Shown here: piece by piece, positions 11,110-20,953 of the stretch
Layout: each line of letters starts with the position of its first letter
Position numbering within the stretch: position 1 is the stretch's first letter
Source of the DNA: Zygnema cylindricum
Taxonomy: Eukaryota; Streptophyta; Zygnematophyceae; Zygnematales; Zygnemataceae
Direction of reading: 5' to 3'
Length of the DNA: 60,000 nucleotides
Assembly (NCBI GenBank): GCA_037447655.1
Contig: JBBHKE010003080.1
Location: 126,001 to 186,000, forward strand
Position numbers and translations under genes: made by a program
The notes under the pieces: generated by a model
What the model was told of the DNA's origin: nothing
Seen by the model: only the letters and a program-made list of their open reading frames with translations
The model's database searches: none

Positions 11110-14100
11110 TCACAGACCAGGAAAGACGCAATCCCTGGTTTTCGAGTCTCCGGTTTTCACCAAGTCTTCAGATTGACCTTCCATAAAAGAGGCATCTGTA
11201 GTCAATTTTTCGGAGGTGAGAATATCATCATCATTCTGTATGTACTCGTCCCAGGACCCATTGAACAGAAGTCCCGTGAAAACAATGTCATTATTACCCG
11301 GTGACGGAACTGAGCGTTTGTTGATTGTCTGGTTAACAACCGGTGGGTATCGACTACTCTCCTTACGATCCTTAACACTAGTTTCCCCACCAATTCTCCT
11401 GGAGTTTCCAGTTTCAGAAAAAATAGACGAAGGATAGAATGGAGATACCGTTGGGATTTCATACGCGTCAGTCGTTTTACCGCCTGTTGTATTTAAACCC
11501 TCTCGTGGGTCCCCAATCTGATAAGAAAGGTCCCCAATTTGATGAGAACTGCCCCCAGTTTGATAAGAACTGTCCCCGATTTGATGAGAACGGTCCCCAA
11601 CTTGATAAGAAGAGTCCCCAATCGGATAAGAACGGTCCTCGTCTAACTGAGATTTTAGTAAGAGTTCCCTCTTCTTCCTTGTCGCTGCGGTGACCATTGC
11701 AACAGAAGCAACTCTCGTCATCAAATCATTAATGTTTGGAACTCTCAACGGCTCTTCTTCTTTCTTACAACACGGTTTTTCTTTACTCCTTTTCGGCTTC
11801 ACCAGCCTTCTAAGCCTCTGTTTCACACTATTAACTCGTAGACGTTTCGTCACACCGAACTTGAACTTGGTTGTCGCTCTCTCCTTCCCTTTGCCACAAT
11901 TTTCTAATGGAGCCTGAGTCAGAGTCTCTCTCTCATCGGTTCTACAATGGCATGAATAAGATAAACAATTTGTTCTCTTCTCTGCATTCTGATGCCCCTC
12001 AAGAGAGACCATCTCACCGCCACAGTTCATTTCACCTGTCATTTTTGTTTTTGTTTGCGTTTTTGTTTTTGTTTTTGTTTCTGTGATGTTTGTATCTGCC
12101 TCCTGTGGCAAGGGCGTGATCTCTCCTCCTTTGTTCTCTTGTGACTGCAATCTTTTCACACTGAAACTCTGGGCTATATTATGACTTTCATTGCCCTCCA
12201 TTCCTCGGTGTGAAGCTACTGTAATCATGACATCCCCTTCAAAATCGATTCGATCAGGATGGCTAAGAAATGCATCACTGACTTCCCTATCTGGTCCTAC
12301 GAGATCTCGTCTCCCTTCACTGTCCAAACTTTCACATAAACTCATCCTGTTTGCCTTAATGCCAGCCTTGGTTTCGGCACCTAAAGAACCCGTCCTATCT
12401 GAAGAAACGTCAATGGGACTTATTTCTTGGAAACTACAATCCTTTCTCTCCGAACTCGTGCAAAGCGGCTTCATCCCAACCACTAGCTTTCCACCACTAT
12501 TCATCGTCTCCTCCTCCCCCTTTACCTTTGTTAAACTCACAGATGACTGCTCTCCTATTAAATTTACATTTGCATCTCGTGGTTTCAAGCTATGCTCAAC
12601 TTGTGACAACATTATTGAATGAATAGCTTTCTCCTCCAAGCCATATGTCGCCTTATGTCTGTCCAACCTCCCTCCATCTTGATTGTATTCAGTATTATTG
12701 TGAAAAGCATGCATATCGCTTTGTATCGGAACCGGACCCTCTGGTCGGCACGCATTGTCTTCTGAAACACGTCCTTGCTGTCTAACCATAACTGCCCCTT
12801 GTTTCTTAGAATCACAACCATTTGGCACTGTTTTTCCTCCTACTCTTTCCTCTGACCCTTTTTCCATCCAATCGAAAGTACAGTTCCTAGCCTCCTCACC
12901 ATTTGCTACTGTTTCCCCTCCTCCATTTGCTACTCTTTCTCCTCCTCCGTTTGCTACTCTTTCCCCTCCTCCATTTGCTCCTGTTTCTCCTCCTCCATTT
13001 GCTACTCTTTCTCCTCCTCTATTTGCGACCCTTTCTCCTCCTCCATTCGCAACTCTTTCTCCTCCTTCATTTGCTACTATTCCTCCTCCTCCATTTGCTA
13101 CTCTTTCTCCTCCTCCATTTGCGACTCTTTCTCCTCCTCCATTTGCGACTCTTTCTCCTCCTCCATTTGCTACTCTTTCTCCTCCTCCATTTGCTACTCT
13201 TTCTCCTCCTCTTTCCTTTATCATACCTGTACCATTTCCCTTGTCACCTTCCTTAAATGTCTCTTTGAGTGCCAACCACCAACGGCTTTCTTCTCCCCTG
13301 TTCCATGGACTCCCTTTATGGTGTCTCCGTCGTCGGAAAAATACTTGTGTCACACCCAAGTACATATCGTGGGTGAAATGTCGACTCGTTTTTTTACACT
13401 TTGAATTACGTATTTGTTTTTTCTGCTCGGCTTTATTCTCTATTCTATTTCCTGACTGTCTTGCATATTCCTGTTTTTGACCGGAAAATGGGTTTTGTTT
13501 AGAACCATGGAGGTCATTCACAAAAACTGTTGCCACTGTCTCTTTCCCTCCCTCTGTCTCGCCCCCTTTCCTCTCTCTCTCTTTGCCTCCTCCCTCGCTC
13601 CCTCCTTTCCGCTCTCTCTCTTTCCCTTCCTCTCTTTCGCCTCCTTTCCTTTCTCTCTCGCCCCCTTTCCGCTCTCTCTCTTTCCCTTCCTCTCTTTCAC
13701 CCTGTTTCCTCTCTCTCCCTTTCCCTTCCTCTCTTTCGACCCCTTTCCTCTCTCTCTCGTTCCCTCCCTCTCTCTCGCCCCCTTTCCTCTCTCTGCCTTT
13801 CCCTTCCTCTCTTTCCACCCCTTTCCTGTCTCTCTCATTCCCTCCGTCTTTCTCGCCCCCTTTCCGCTCTCTCTCTTTTCCTTCCTCTCTTTCACCCCCT
13901 TTCCTCACTTGCTCCTTCCCTCCCTCTGTCTCGCCCCCTTTCTTCTCTCTCCCTTTCCCGCCCTCTCTTTCGCGCCCTCTCCTCTCTCTCTCTCCCCCCC
14001 CCTCTTTCGCGCCCTCTCCTCTCTCTCTCTCCCCCCCCCCTCTCTCTCCTCCCCTTTCCTCTCATTCTCTTTCACTCCCTCCCTCTCATGGCCTCTCCCC

Positions 14101-15260
14101 TCATTGTCTTTCCACGCTTCTCTCTCGCCCTCATTCCTCTCTCTCCCTTTCCAATCCTCTCTTTCCCCCCCTTTCTTGTTTCTCCCATTCCCTCCCTCCC
14201 TCTCCTCCCCTTTCCTCGGTCTCTTCCCCTCCCTCTCTCTCTCTCCAGACTGCATGACCGGTGCGACATTGCAGACAACATTTGTATTTTTGCAATCTCG
14301 GTTCCTAGTTCTTAAAGAAAAGTCAACCTCTCTCTCCTTACTAGATTGTCCCTCACAAACCGCCACAGAAGAGACGTTTCTGACACGTTCTTCAACTGAT
14401 AAACAACTCCTTTTGTTTGTTTCTGTTTTTACACAACCGCTTTCTGCAAAGGAAAGACAAAAAAATGAACAAAAAAATGAGAATTTCAGGAACTTGCTTG
14501 TTGATGTACATGTTTCTATGTTTAAATGACAATTTTCTGCGAAGGGTAAAAGCAAAAAGAGAGAAGTTGATTTGGCAACAAAGGGAAAAGGAAGCCCATG
14601 AGAAGCTCAGAAACTTAAAAAACCCATCAGAAAAACCTGAGAAAATTGCCAACAACCTTACACTGCCCTTCCTTATTACCGTTAAGAAATTATTAATGTT
14701 GATGTAAAATTAGTATATATAATACTAATGTAGTGCAAGGAGACGTGACAGATTGAAGTCCACTCCCTCAAATACTTTTGTCAACACTATTTTATGATTT
14801 TCGGACAAAAAAAAAGTCCGGACTGAATTAGTGCTATCAACTCTAATAACGATATGCAGTGTACTTCCACATGAGACGTAAAACAATGCGATTAAAACAC
14901 ATGTTTTGTTATGTCTAAACCGAATGATCAAATAAAAACGAATAATTTCAAGTCTAAACCGTATGATCGAATAAAAATGAATAATTTCAAGTCTAAACCG
15001 TATGATTGAATAAAAACGAATAATTTCAAGTCTAAACCATATGATCAAATAAAAATGAATAATTTCAACAGTATTGGTATACACTATAAATATAAACATT
15101 GGGAGCTTCTGGCTTACCTGGATAATCTCTTTTCCTCGACAACTGTTGTCTCCCTGCAGGAGACGGGGCAGTGCATTTAACAACCTGGTTGACAGAGCTA
15201 GAGTCGTCCTCCTCTTCATCTCGGGCTCCACACACCTGCCTGTAGCTGCATTGCAAGCAT
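11110..15260 (-). CDS. Unrecognised low-complexity protein, 5' incomplete, probable frame break
   Basis: I do not recognise this protein. Reading 15260 to 11110: a 143-bp exon (15260-15118) encodes a Cys-containing acidic segment (CLQCSYRQVCG, then DEEEDD) and ends CCAG|GTAAGC. A strong acceptor (TTTGCAG) at 14446-14444 opens the next exon at 14443 in matching phase. That frame runs through a Glu/Arg/Gly-rich minisatellite to a stop at 13905. A second frame, open from 14061 to a stop at 11110, continues as a long open stretch of over 930 codons. The two frames overlap across C runs of 9 (13994-14002) and 10 (14031-14040) bases; one more C would join them. The long frame holds GGGERVAN repeats (about 14 units), a Lys/Thr repeat, a basic block near 11.74-11.87 kb and SYQIGD-like repeats. 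No start codon or upstream exon could be fixed. It could be a pseudogene, but roughly 2.8 kb of open frame and splice agreement argue for a gene. Confidence 0.5.
11505..11650 (-). repeat. 24-bp coding minisatellite (SYQIGD-like units)
   Basis: About six units of 24 bp, each encoding eight residues of the type I-G-D-S-S-Y-Q plus one variable residue. Unit length is a multiple of three, so copy-number change keeps the frame of the minus-strand protein. Confidence 0.8.
12894..13219 (-). repeat. 24-bp coding minisatellite (GGGERVAN units)
   Basis: About 14 tandem units of 24 bp encoding G-G-G-E-R-V-A-N, with a few substitutions (T for R, I for R, S-like variants). Codon choice differs slightly between units, so they are not all recent copies. 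The frame of the minus-strand gene is kept throughout. Confidence 0.88.
13540..14245 (-). repeat. Long GA/CT-rich minisatellite within the minus-strand coding region
   Basis: Pyrimidine-rich on +, purine-rich on -, with imperfect units such as CTCTTTCCCTTCCTCTCTTTC. On the minus strand all three frames are nearly free of stops, giving Glu/Arg/Lys/Gly-rich peptides. Two long C homopolymers (13994-14002 and 14031-14040) lie inside it and make base-count errors likely. Confidence 0.85.
14661..14861. mobile_element. TA-flanked MITE, copy 2
   Basis: Left end CACTGCCCTTCCTTATTACC, right end ...CTCTAATAACGATATGCAGTG, with flanking TA at 14659-14660 and 14862-14863. The length is 201 bp. It carries the family's central core (CAAGGAGACGTGACAGATT, then GTCCACTCCCT) and a subfamily block ending GACTGAATTAGTG that is shared with the copies at 15.9 and 54.4 kb. 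It lies in the intron of the minus-strand gene. Confidence 0.75.
14915..15069. repeat. 42-bp tandem repeat, about 3.6 units
   Basis: Units of the type TCTAAACCGTATGATCGAAT followed by AAAAATGAATAATTTCAAG repeat with few differences. It lies in the intron between the two recognisable exons of the minus-strand gene, directly after that exon's donor in transcript order. Confidence 0.88.
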
Positions 15261-15882
15261 CTGGGTTTTTTTTAGGCTTTCTTGGTTTTTTGAGGGTTCT
15301 TTAGGGTCTTTTAGGGCTATTGTAGGTTTTATAGGGTTTTTGGCTTTTTCGGATTTTTTAGGATCTTCCAGGGTTTTTCAAGGGCACGGGAGGGAGAGAG
15401 GTGGAGAGAGGGGAGGGAGGGAGAGAGAGGGTTCCTGTAGCTGTATTGTAAGCAAAGTCATGGAATCCCGTTCTTACCCCTCGTTCTCTACAGCGATCCT
15501 TGTGTAACGTTGTTCGTCTTTATATAAACACGGTCTGTGTCACTACAACAGATTTTACGCTTGAAAATTATAAACAGGATTTACGATTAAAAACAATATA
15601 TATATATATATTAAGAAAAGCTTATTTCTCGATTTGGAAAAAGTTGAACTTGAACCTTATTCCTAGAATATGGCAAAACTAACAATGCAATCCTACTCCA
15701 CCAAAGAACCCTAAAACGCAACAAAAATGATGAGGTTCACCAACTGGAAGAGATGTGTTTGCCAGAATTCTTCATGAAAACCTAGAACATCCTACGGGCA
15801 CAAAGGTTGAGGATGTACCAAAAAGAAGTTCCTAAGGCACCAAAAACAGTGATTGACCTCATCATGTTCCACTACATGACGA

Positions 15883-16095
15883 CACCGCCCATCGCTATTA
15901 GAGCTAATAACACTAATTTGGTCGCAACTTTTCTGGTCGAAAATCATAAAATAGTGCTAACAACACTATTTAAGGGAGAGGACCACAATGCGCCATGTGT
16001 CTTCCGACACTACTTTAGTATCATATATGCATACACAATATGCATTTACACTAATTATTAATAACTCCTTACCACTCTAATAGAGATGGGCGGTG
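15883..16095. mobile_element. TA-flanked MITE, copy 3
   Basis: Inverted ends CACCGCCCATCGCTATTAGA and ...CTCTAATAGAGATGGGCGGTG. The right flank is TA (16096-16097); the left flank is GA, a probable mutation of TA. ACATGAC also recurs on both sides, so a longer target duplication cannot be fully excluded. The central core is present in reverse orientation (AAGGGAGAGGACCACAATGC). No coding capacity. Confidence 0.72.
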
Positions 16096-16357
16096 TACAT
16101 GACTGCACTGCCCATCGGTATTAGCCTTCAGCATTTCCAGACACTAAAACGACTTTAACACCACTTCAACTTTATTCTCAACCGTTGGATTTTTTGTCTT
16201 TCCTGAGGGAGCAAGGCTAAAGGTCTCACCTTTCGACTGCTATGTCAATATTAAAAAGCGAAAAATTCCGTGATGAGTGTTAAAAAAATGATTAACACAA
16301 GGGCAGTATAGTTTAGAGGCATCGCTTAAACCCATCCGTAAATAGAATAATGTCCCG

Positions 16358-17235
16358 GGCAGTGATCAGAAGAAGTCAAACAGTGTGACGTCAGCTTTAC
16401 GGATAAGACATCATGTGCTCTACAACACTTGTCAATCAAAAGCTGTATCCAATCCAGAATAACTATGAAGACAGGAACCCGTAAAAAAAAATTATCAAGG
16501 CTTTAAACGGGTTTTTTTTAATTTCTAGGGTTTTTTTAAGGTCTTTACACAGGGGTCTTCAGTAAGGATGACTGATTTATCAAGCTACAAAATTACAATT
16601 TAGAAAAATAAACGGATAAATAAATAGAAATAAACGGATTATGGAGTAAGAAAAGCTTGATGAAGGGCCAAGATTTTTAAAGACAGTTCCTACCATATTA
16701 ACTACAGGGTGAATATCAGTTACAGAACAAGAGAAAGAAGAGGAAAGATAGCATTAAAGACTGAAACAAACAGAGAAAACAACGAAGTCAAAAGAAAATT
16801 ATTTCAAAAGAAAAGCGCAAGGAAGAGAAGAAGATAAAGTCAAACATACATTAGGTCAAACTTCGCATTGACTTGTTTACTCCATTTTCCGTAGTCTCCA
16901 GTGGGAGTAACTTTCCTTAAAGACATAGTTGAAATGCCAAACCATAACCGACAATGCCTTTCTCATTCAAAGTTATAAAGCAAAAAAAATGGTAAATTAT
17001 TACTGTTTCCAAAGCCTCTTCCAACGTTTTGAAACACGTGTCCTAAAGATACAAGCTTGAACAGTTAGGGTTAGAGCCCATGTTAGGGTTATGATATTGA
17101 AAAAAATTGCCCTAACGTTGAGGGCAAATTGTATATTTTTGCGGCAAACCGTAAATGTATTCAAAAATTGTACGAAAAGTACGATTTGCCTTAAAGTCAA
17201 ACGAGGGTAAACCTTCGATGGGTGAGGGTATTTTC
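16358..17235. repeat. Segmental duplication, copy A
   Basis: Begins GGCAGTGATCAGAAGAAG and matches 18063-19835 closely over about 870 bp, after removal of two insertions present only in copy B. It lacks the MITE found in copy B at 18412: here the uninterrupted site reads TTAACTACAGGGTGAATA at about 16700. No gene recognised. Confidence 0.85.
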
Positions 17236-18062
17236 GCATGTAACCGGGGTATGTCCCCATGTGCATAAGTAAGGGTTTTTTTCTGTCGTTTTCCTGTAAA
17301 ACTTAGCGCCGTACTGCATAAGTTGCAACCGTACAAAGGAATCGCAAATTTGTAGAGTACAATTTGCGTCATCCTCGAACTTAGGATGTACAAAAATTTG
17401 TCGTCTTGTGTTTTTCGACCCACTTCCACGACAAAAAACGTCATCTTCAACCTTACGTTTAAAACACATGTGCGATGTGTTTTAAAACTAGGTCTTTTCG
17501 AGAAACAAATAGGAACATATATTCGCACGTGCCTTAAATTTTCGAAAAATTTCACAAGATTTCTAAGGACAAAGAAAAAGACCAAAATTCGCTATGTTTT
17601 GTCTGTTTGGGTTCAATAAGACAAAGAAAAGTACACAATTTGTTTGGTTTTGTCCGTTTTCGTCCAGTACGGATTTTTTTTTTTGCAAGGGTCTCGAAAT
17701 TCCGATGCCATTTCACGTCTACCGGACAGGCGACGCTAAGGGTACTTTCGCATGTGATAAAGTTACAGTTATTTTCTGTCGTTTTCCTCTATAACTTAGA
17801 AAAAAACGAGAAAATCTCCAGCCGTACCAAAAAAGCGAAATTAATACCGTACAAATTGCAACTTTAAATGTACTGTAGTTTGTCGTTTAGGTCGATGCAG
17901 TTTGTCGTCTAGCGAGTTTCGACCCATTTTCACGTCCTTCCAGCTCATCTTCAAACTTNNNNNNNNNNAAGTAACAATAAAACCTAACCGATGTCGAAAA
18001 CTAACTGTGCACAACATCTTGTGTACTACAGAATAGGCATATCGACTGCAGTGTGACAAACT
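17236..18062. other. Gene-free transposon-derived stretch between the duplication copies
   Basis: Contains fragments with TAAGGG-type termini (around 17218-17290 and 17738-17800), resembling the elements at 19.06, 26.4 and 47.8 kb, and repeated motifs such as TTTTTCTGTCGTTTTCCT. It includes the 10-base N gap. No supported gene. Confidence 0.6.
17959..17968. other. Assembly gap (10 N)
   Basis: Ten consecutive N, probably a scaffold gap of nominal size. It lies between the two copies of the segmental duplication, a place where short-read assemblies often break or misjoin. Confidence 0.98.
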
Positions 18063-18411
18063 GGCAGTGATCAGAAGAAGTCAAACAGTGTGACGTCAGC
18101 TATACGGATAAGACATCATGTGTTCTACAACACGTGTCAATCAAAAGCTGTAGCCAATCCAAAATAACAATGAAGACAGGAACCCGTAAAAAAAATTATC
18201 AAGGCTTTGAACGGGTTTTTTAAGGTTTCTAGGGTTTTTTTTAAGGTCTTTTACACAGGGGTCTTCAGTAAGGATGACTGATTTATCAAGCTACAAAATT
18301 ACAATTTAGAAAAAAAAAACGGATAAATAAATAGAAATAAACGGATTATGGAGGAAGAAAAGCTTGATGAAGGGCCAAGACTTTTAAAGACAGTTCCTAC
18401 CGTATTAACTA

Positions 18412-18611
18412 CACCGTGAATCGTTATTAGCCTTATGTACTCTATATCGGCACCCCAAAATTTTGACATTGATACCTTAAATAGAATATAATACACTATG
18501 TAAGGGCGTGGACCATAATCTGCCACGTCTCCTGGCACTAAATTAGAATGAATGACGCTAATTTTTTCTTTACACTAATAATTTCTATACGCTAATAACG
18601 ATTCAAGGTGT
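18412..18611. mobile_element. TA-flanked MITE, copy 4, with paralogous empty site
   Basis: Ends CACCGTGAATCGTTATTAG and ...AATAACGATTCAAGGTG, flanked by TA at 18410-18411 and 18612-18613; 200 bp. Copy A of the segmental duplication has the same flanks joined with one TA and no element, which directly shows insertion with TA target duplication. Nearly the reverse complement of the copy at 48025-48223. Confidence 0.9.
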
Positions 18612-19054
18612 ACAGAATGAATAACAGTTACAGGACAAGAGAAAGAAAAGGAAAGATAGCATTAAAAACTGAAACAAGCAGAGAAAAAAAAAAGTCAAAA
18701 GAAAATTATTTTAAAAGAAAAGCGCAAGGAAGAGAAGATAAAGTCAAACATACATTAGGTCAAACTTCGCATTGACTTGTTTACTCCATTTTCCGTAGTC
18801 TCCAGTGGGAGTAACTTTCCTTAAAGACATAATTCAAATGCCAAACCATAACCGACAATGCCTTTCTCATTCAAAGTTACAGAGTAAAAAAAATGGTAAA
18901 TTATTACTCTTCCAAAGCCTCTTCCAACGTTTTGAAACACGTGTCCTAAAGATACAAGCTTGAACAGTTGGAGCCCATGTTAGGGTTATGAAGTTGAAAA
19001 AATTTGCCCTAATGTTGAGGGCAAATTGTATATTTTCGCGGCAAATTGTAAATG

Positions 19055-19763
19055 ACTAAGGGCGTGTTCCCATGTGTTCAAGTAAGGGTTTTTTTCCGTC
19101 GTTTACACAGAAAATGGGACTTCCTACTTGAAAATATTACGCCGTACGAAAAATGGGCAAAAAGTCAAATACATTTTGCGTCATCTTGGAACTTGAAAGG
19201 TACGGAGATTTGGCAGTATTATCATCGCGACCCACTTCCACCTCATCTTCACACTTGCAATGAAATCAAATCGCGATCTGCTTTTAATCAAAATACTACC
19301 CTATTGACGAATAGAAAACCTGGGTTGCACGCGTCAAAAGTTTTCATTTGCTTTTCTGCAATTGGGAGAATACACGAAAAAAAATTGTTTGTCCGTTTGC
19401 TTATGTTGTCCACTTGTGGGCGTCTACAAATGTCATTTTGTAGGCGATTGCTTATGTTGTTCTCGTGTGGGCGTCAACAAATGACAGTCGGCTTCGACAA
19501 TTGTCCCAGTATGTCAAGAGCTCTTTGCGGCGTACAAATGTCCGCAGTTTGTTCCGAGATCTTTGGCCTCTACAAATTTCAGCAGTTTGTTGGCGTCTAC
19601 AGGTGTCGCAAGTATTGGCGACGTGTACAACTGCCACATATTCAAAATAATGAACGCGCAAGTAAAAGATTGACATAGGCACACTTTGAAAAGTACACCG
19701 AAAATCAGCGCTAAATTCCAAAATAACGTTTCAAAATATCGATTACATGGGGACACGCCCTTA
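19055..19763. mobile_element. TIR element with TAAGGGCGTG ends, inserted in copy B
   Basis: Left TAAGGGCGTGTTCCCATGTG (from 19057) and right ...CATGGGGACACGCCCTTA are inverted repeats. Copy A is uninterrupted at this point (GTAAATGTATTC). ATG or AATG is present on both sides, suggesting a 3-4 bp target duplication. The interior contains repeated CTACAAATGTC-like phrases and no transposase. Superfamily undetermined. Confidence 0.75.
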
Positions 19764-19845
19764 ATGCATTCAAAAATTGTACAAAAAGTACGATCTGCCC
19801 TAAAGTCAAAACGAGGGTAAATCTTCGATGGTGATACATGACCGC

Positions 19846-20045
19846 GAATGGTGATTAACGTCAAGGTTTTTTTCGCCAATTAAAACTTAAAACATCTTTT
19901 CTCCGTACACACACTTGTCGGATTGTGGATCTGACGGTTGCGAGTGAAAGAAAACCGTTGGATCCACAATCCGACAAGTGGGTACGGAGAAAAGATGTTT
20001 TAAGTGGCGAAAAAAACCTTGACGCTTATAACGATTGGCGGTGGT
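19846..20045. mobile_element. Foldback (long inverted repeat) element
   Basis: Two arms of about 85 bp are reverse complements. The arm contains CTTGTCGGATTGTGGATC, TCTTTTCTCCGTAC and AAGGTTTTTTTCGCCA, each followed on the other side by its inverse. The spacer is only about 25 bp, so the single strand would form a long hairpin. Related in arm sequence to 45200-45390. Confidence 0.78.
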
Positions 20046-20195
20046 ACCACGTGCGCTCGTCCCGATGCCCTCATGTAGCAAAAGTGGGACTCCGACATGA
20101 ATTCATATGGCATCACCTGAAAATCGGTGATAGCTAGATGAATCGTCTATCAATCGTTTCAATCTCGATATCCCGAAGTTTACGGTAATGTACAG

Positions 20196-20943
20196 CAGAG
20201 GTCGCAAAAGTCAAAAAAATTAATACCCGAAACTGACCGTTTTTTTTTTCAAAATCTGAGTAACCGACGCCCAACCGAGTTTAGTCACGCTCCAAAATTG
20301 TTAACCGTTAACCGACCGTCGTTTACAAAAAAAAAAGTCAACCGAATCTTGATTTTTAGCAACTAACAGTAACCGCCCGAAAATGAAAAAGTGCAAAATT
20401 AATCAATGTACGACGGAATAAACCAATAATTACGATTTGTCGCGTTCCTTAAGATTTGCGAAATGAATAGTGTTACTACCGTGTGAGATTTGCGACGCTT
20501 TGTCGCGTTGCCTAAGATTTTCGAAATGAATAGTGTACTACCGTGTCAGATTTTAGACGCTTTGTCGCGTTCCCTAAGATTTTCGAAATGAATAGTGTAC
20601 TACCGTGTCAGATTTGGGAAGCTTTGTCGCGTTCCCTTTGATTTGCGAAATAAATAGCTTACTACAGTACCGTGTCAGATTTGCGACGCTAATCATGATG
20701 CCACGTACTTGCACGATACCAAAAGTACAAAGAACAATAATGTTGGAAAAAAAAAGTACAAAATTTTCATTTTTTTTGGTTTTTTGTTTGACCGACCGTA
20801 ACTGACCGTTTTTTTTTTCCTGGTGAGTCAATTGACCGTAACCGCCCGACCCCCAAAATTTGGCAACCGAATCCGTTCCGGATCCGGCGCAGGCGGTCGG
20901 TTAACGGGCGGTCACGGTTTCGGTTGACCGTTTGCGACCTCTG
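20196..20943. mobile_element. Non-autonomous hAT-type element with perfect 8-bp target duplication
   Basis: Ends CAGAGGTCGCAA and TTGCGACCTCTG are perfect 12-bp inverted repeats, flanked by ATGTACAG at 20188-20195 and 20944-20951. An 8-bp duplication with CAG-type termini is the hAT superfamily hallmark. The 748-bp interior has no transposase but carries about four tandem units of 60-65 bp (20430-20695; TTTGTCGCGTTCCCTAAGAT). Confidence 0.9.
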
Positions 20944-20953
20944 ATGTACAGTA

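Larger units (their letters stand above)
18063..19835. repeat. Segmental duplication, copy B, carrying two insertions
   Basis: Same sequence as copy A (16358-17235) from GGCAGTGATCAGAAGAAG to about TCTTCGATGG. It is interrupted by a MITE at 18412-18611 and by a TIR element at about 19055-19763. Base differences between A and B are a few percent, with several small indels. Confidence 0.85.

Noticed and set aside
11110-13908. Retrotransposon gag/pol for the large minus-strand frame
   Set aside because: No zinc knuckle, protease, reverse transcriptase or integrase motif and no flanking LTRs are visible.
13540-14250. Plus-strand Ser/Pro/Leu-rich frames through the CT tract
   Set aside because: They are composition artefacts of a pyrimidine tract; the minus strand has splice-supported coding context.
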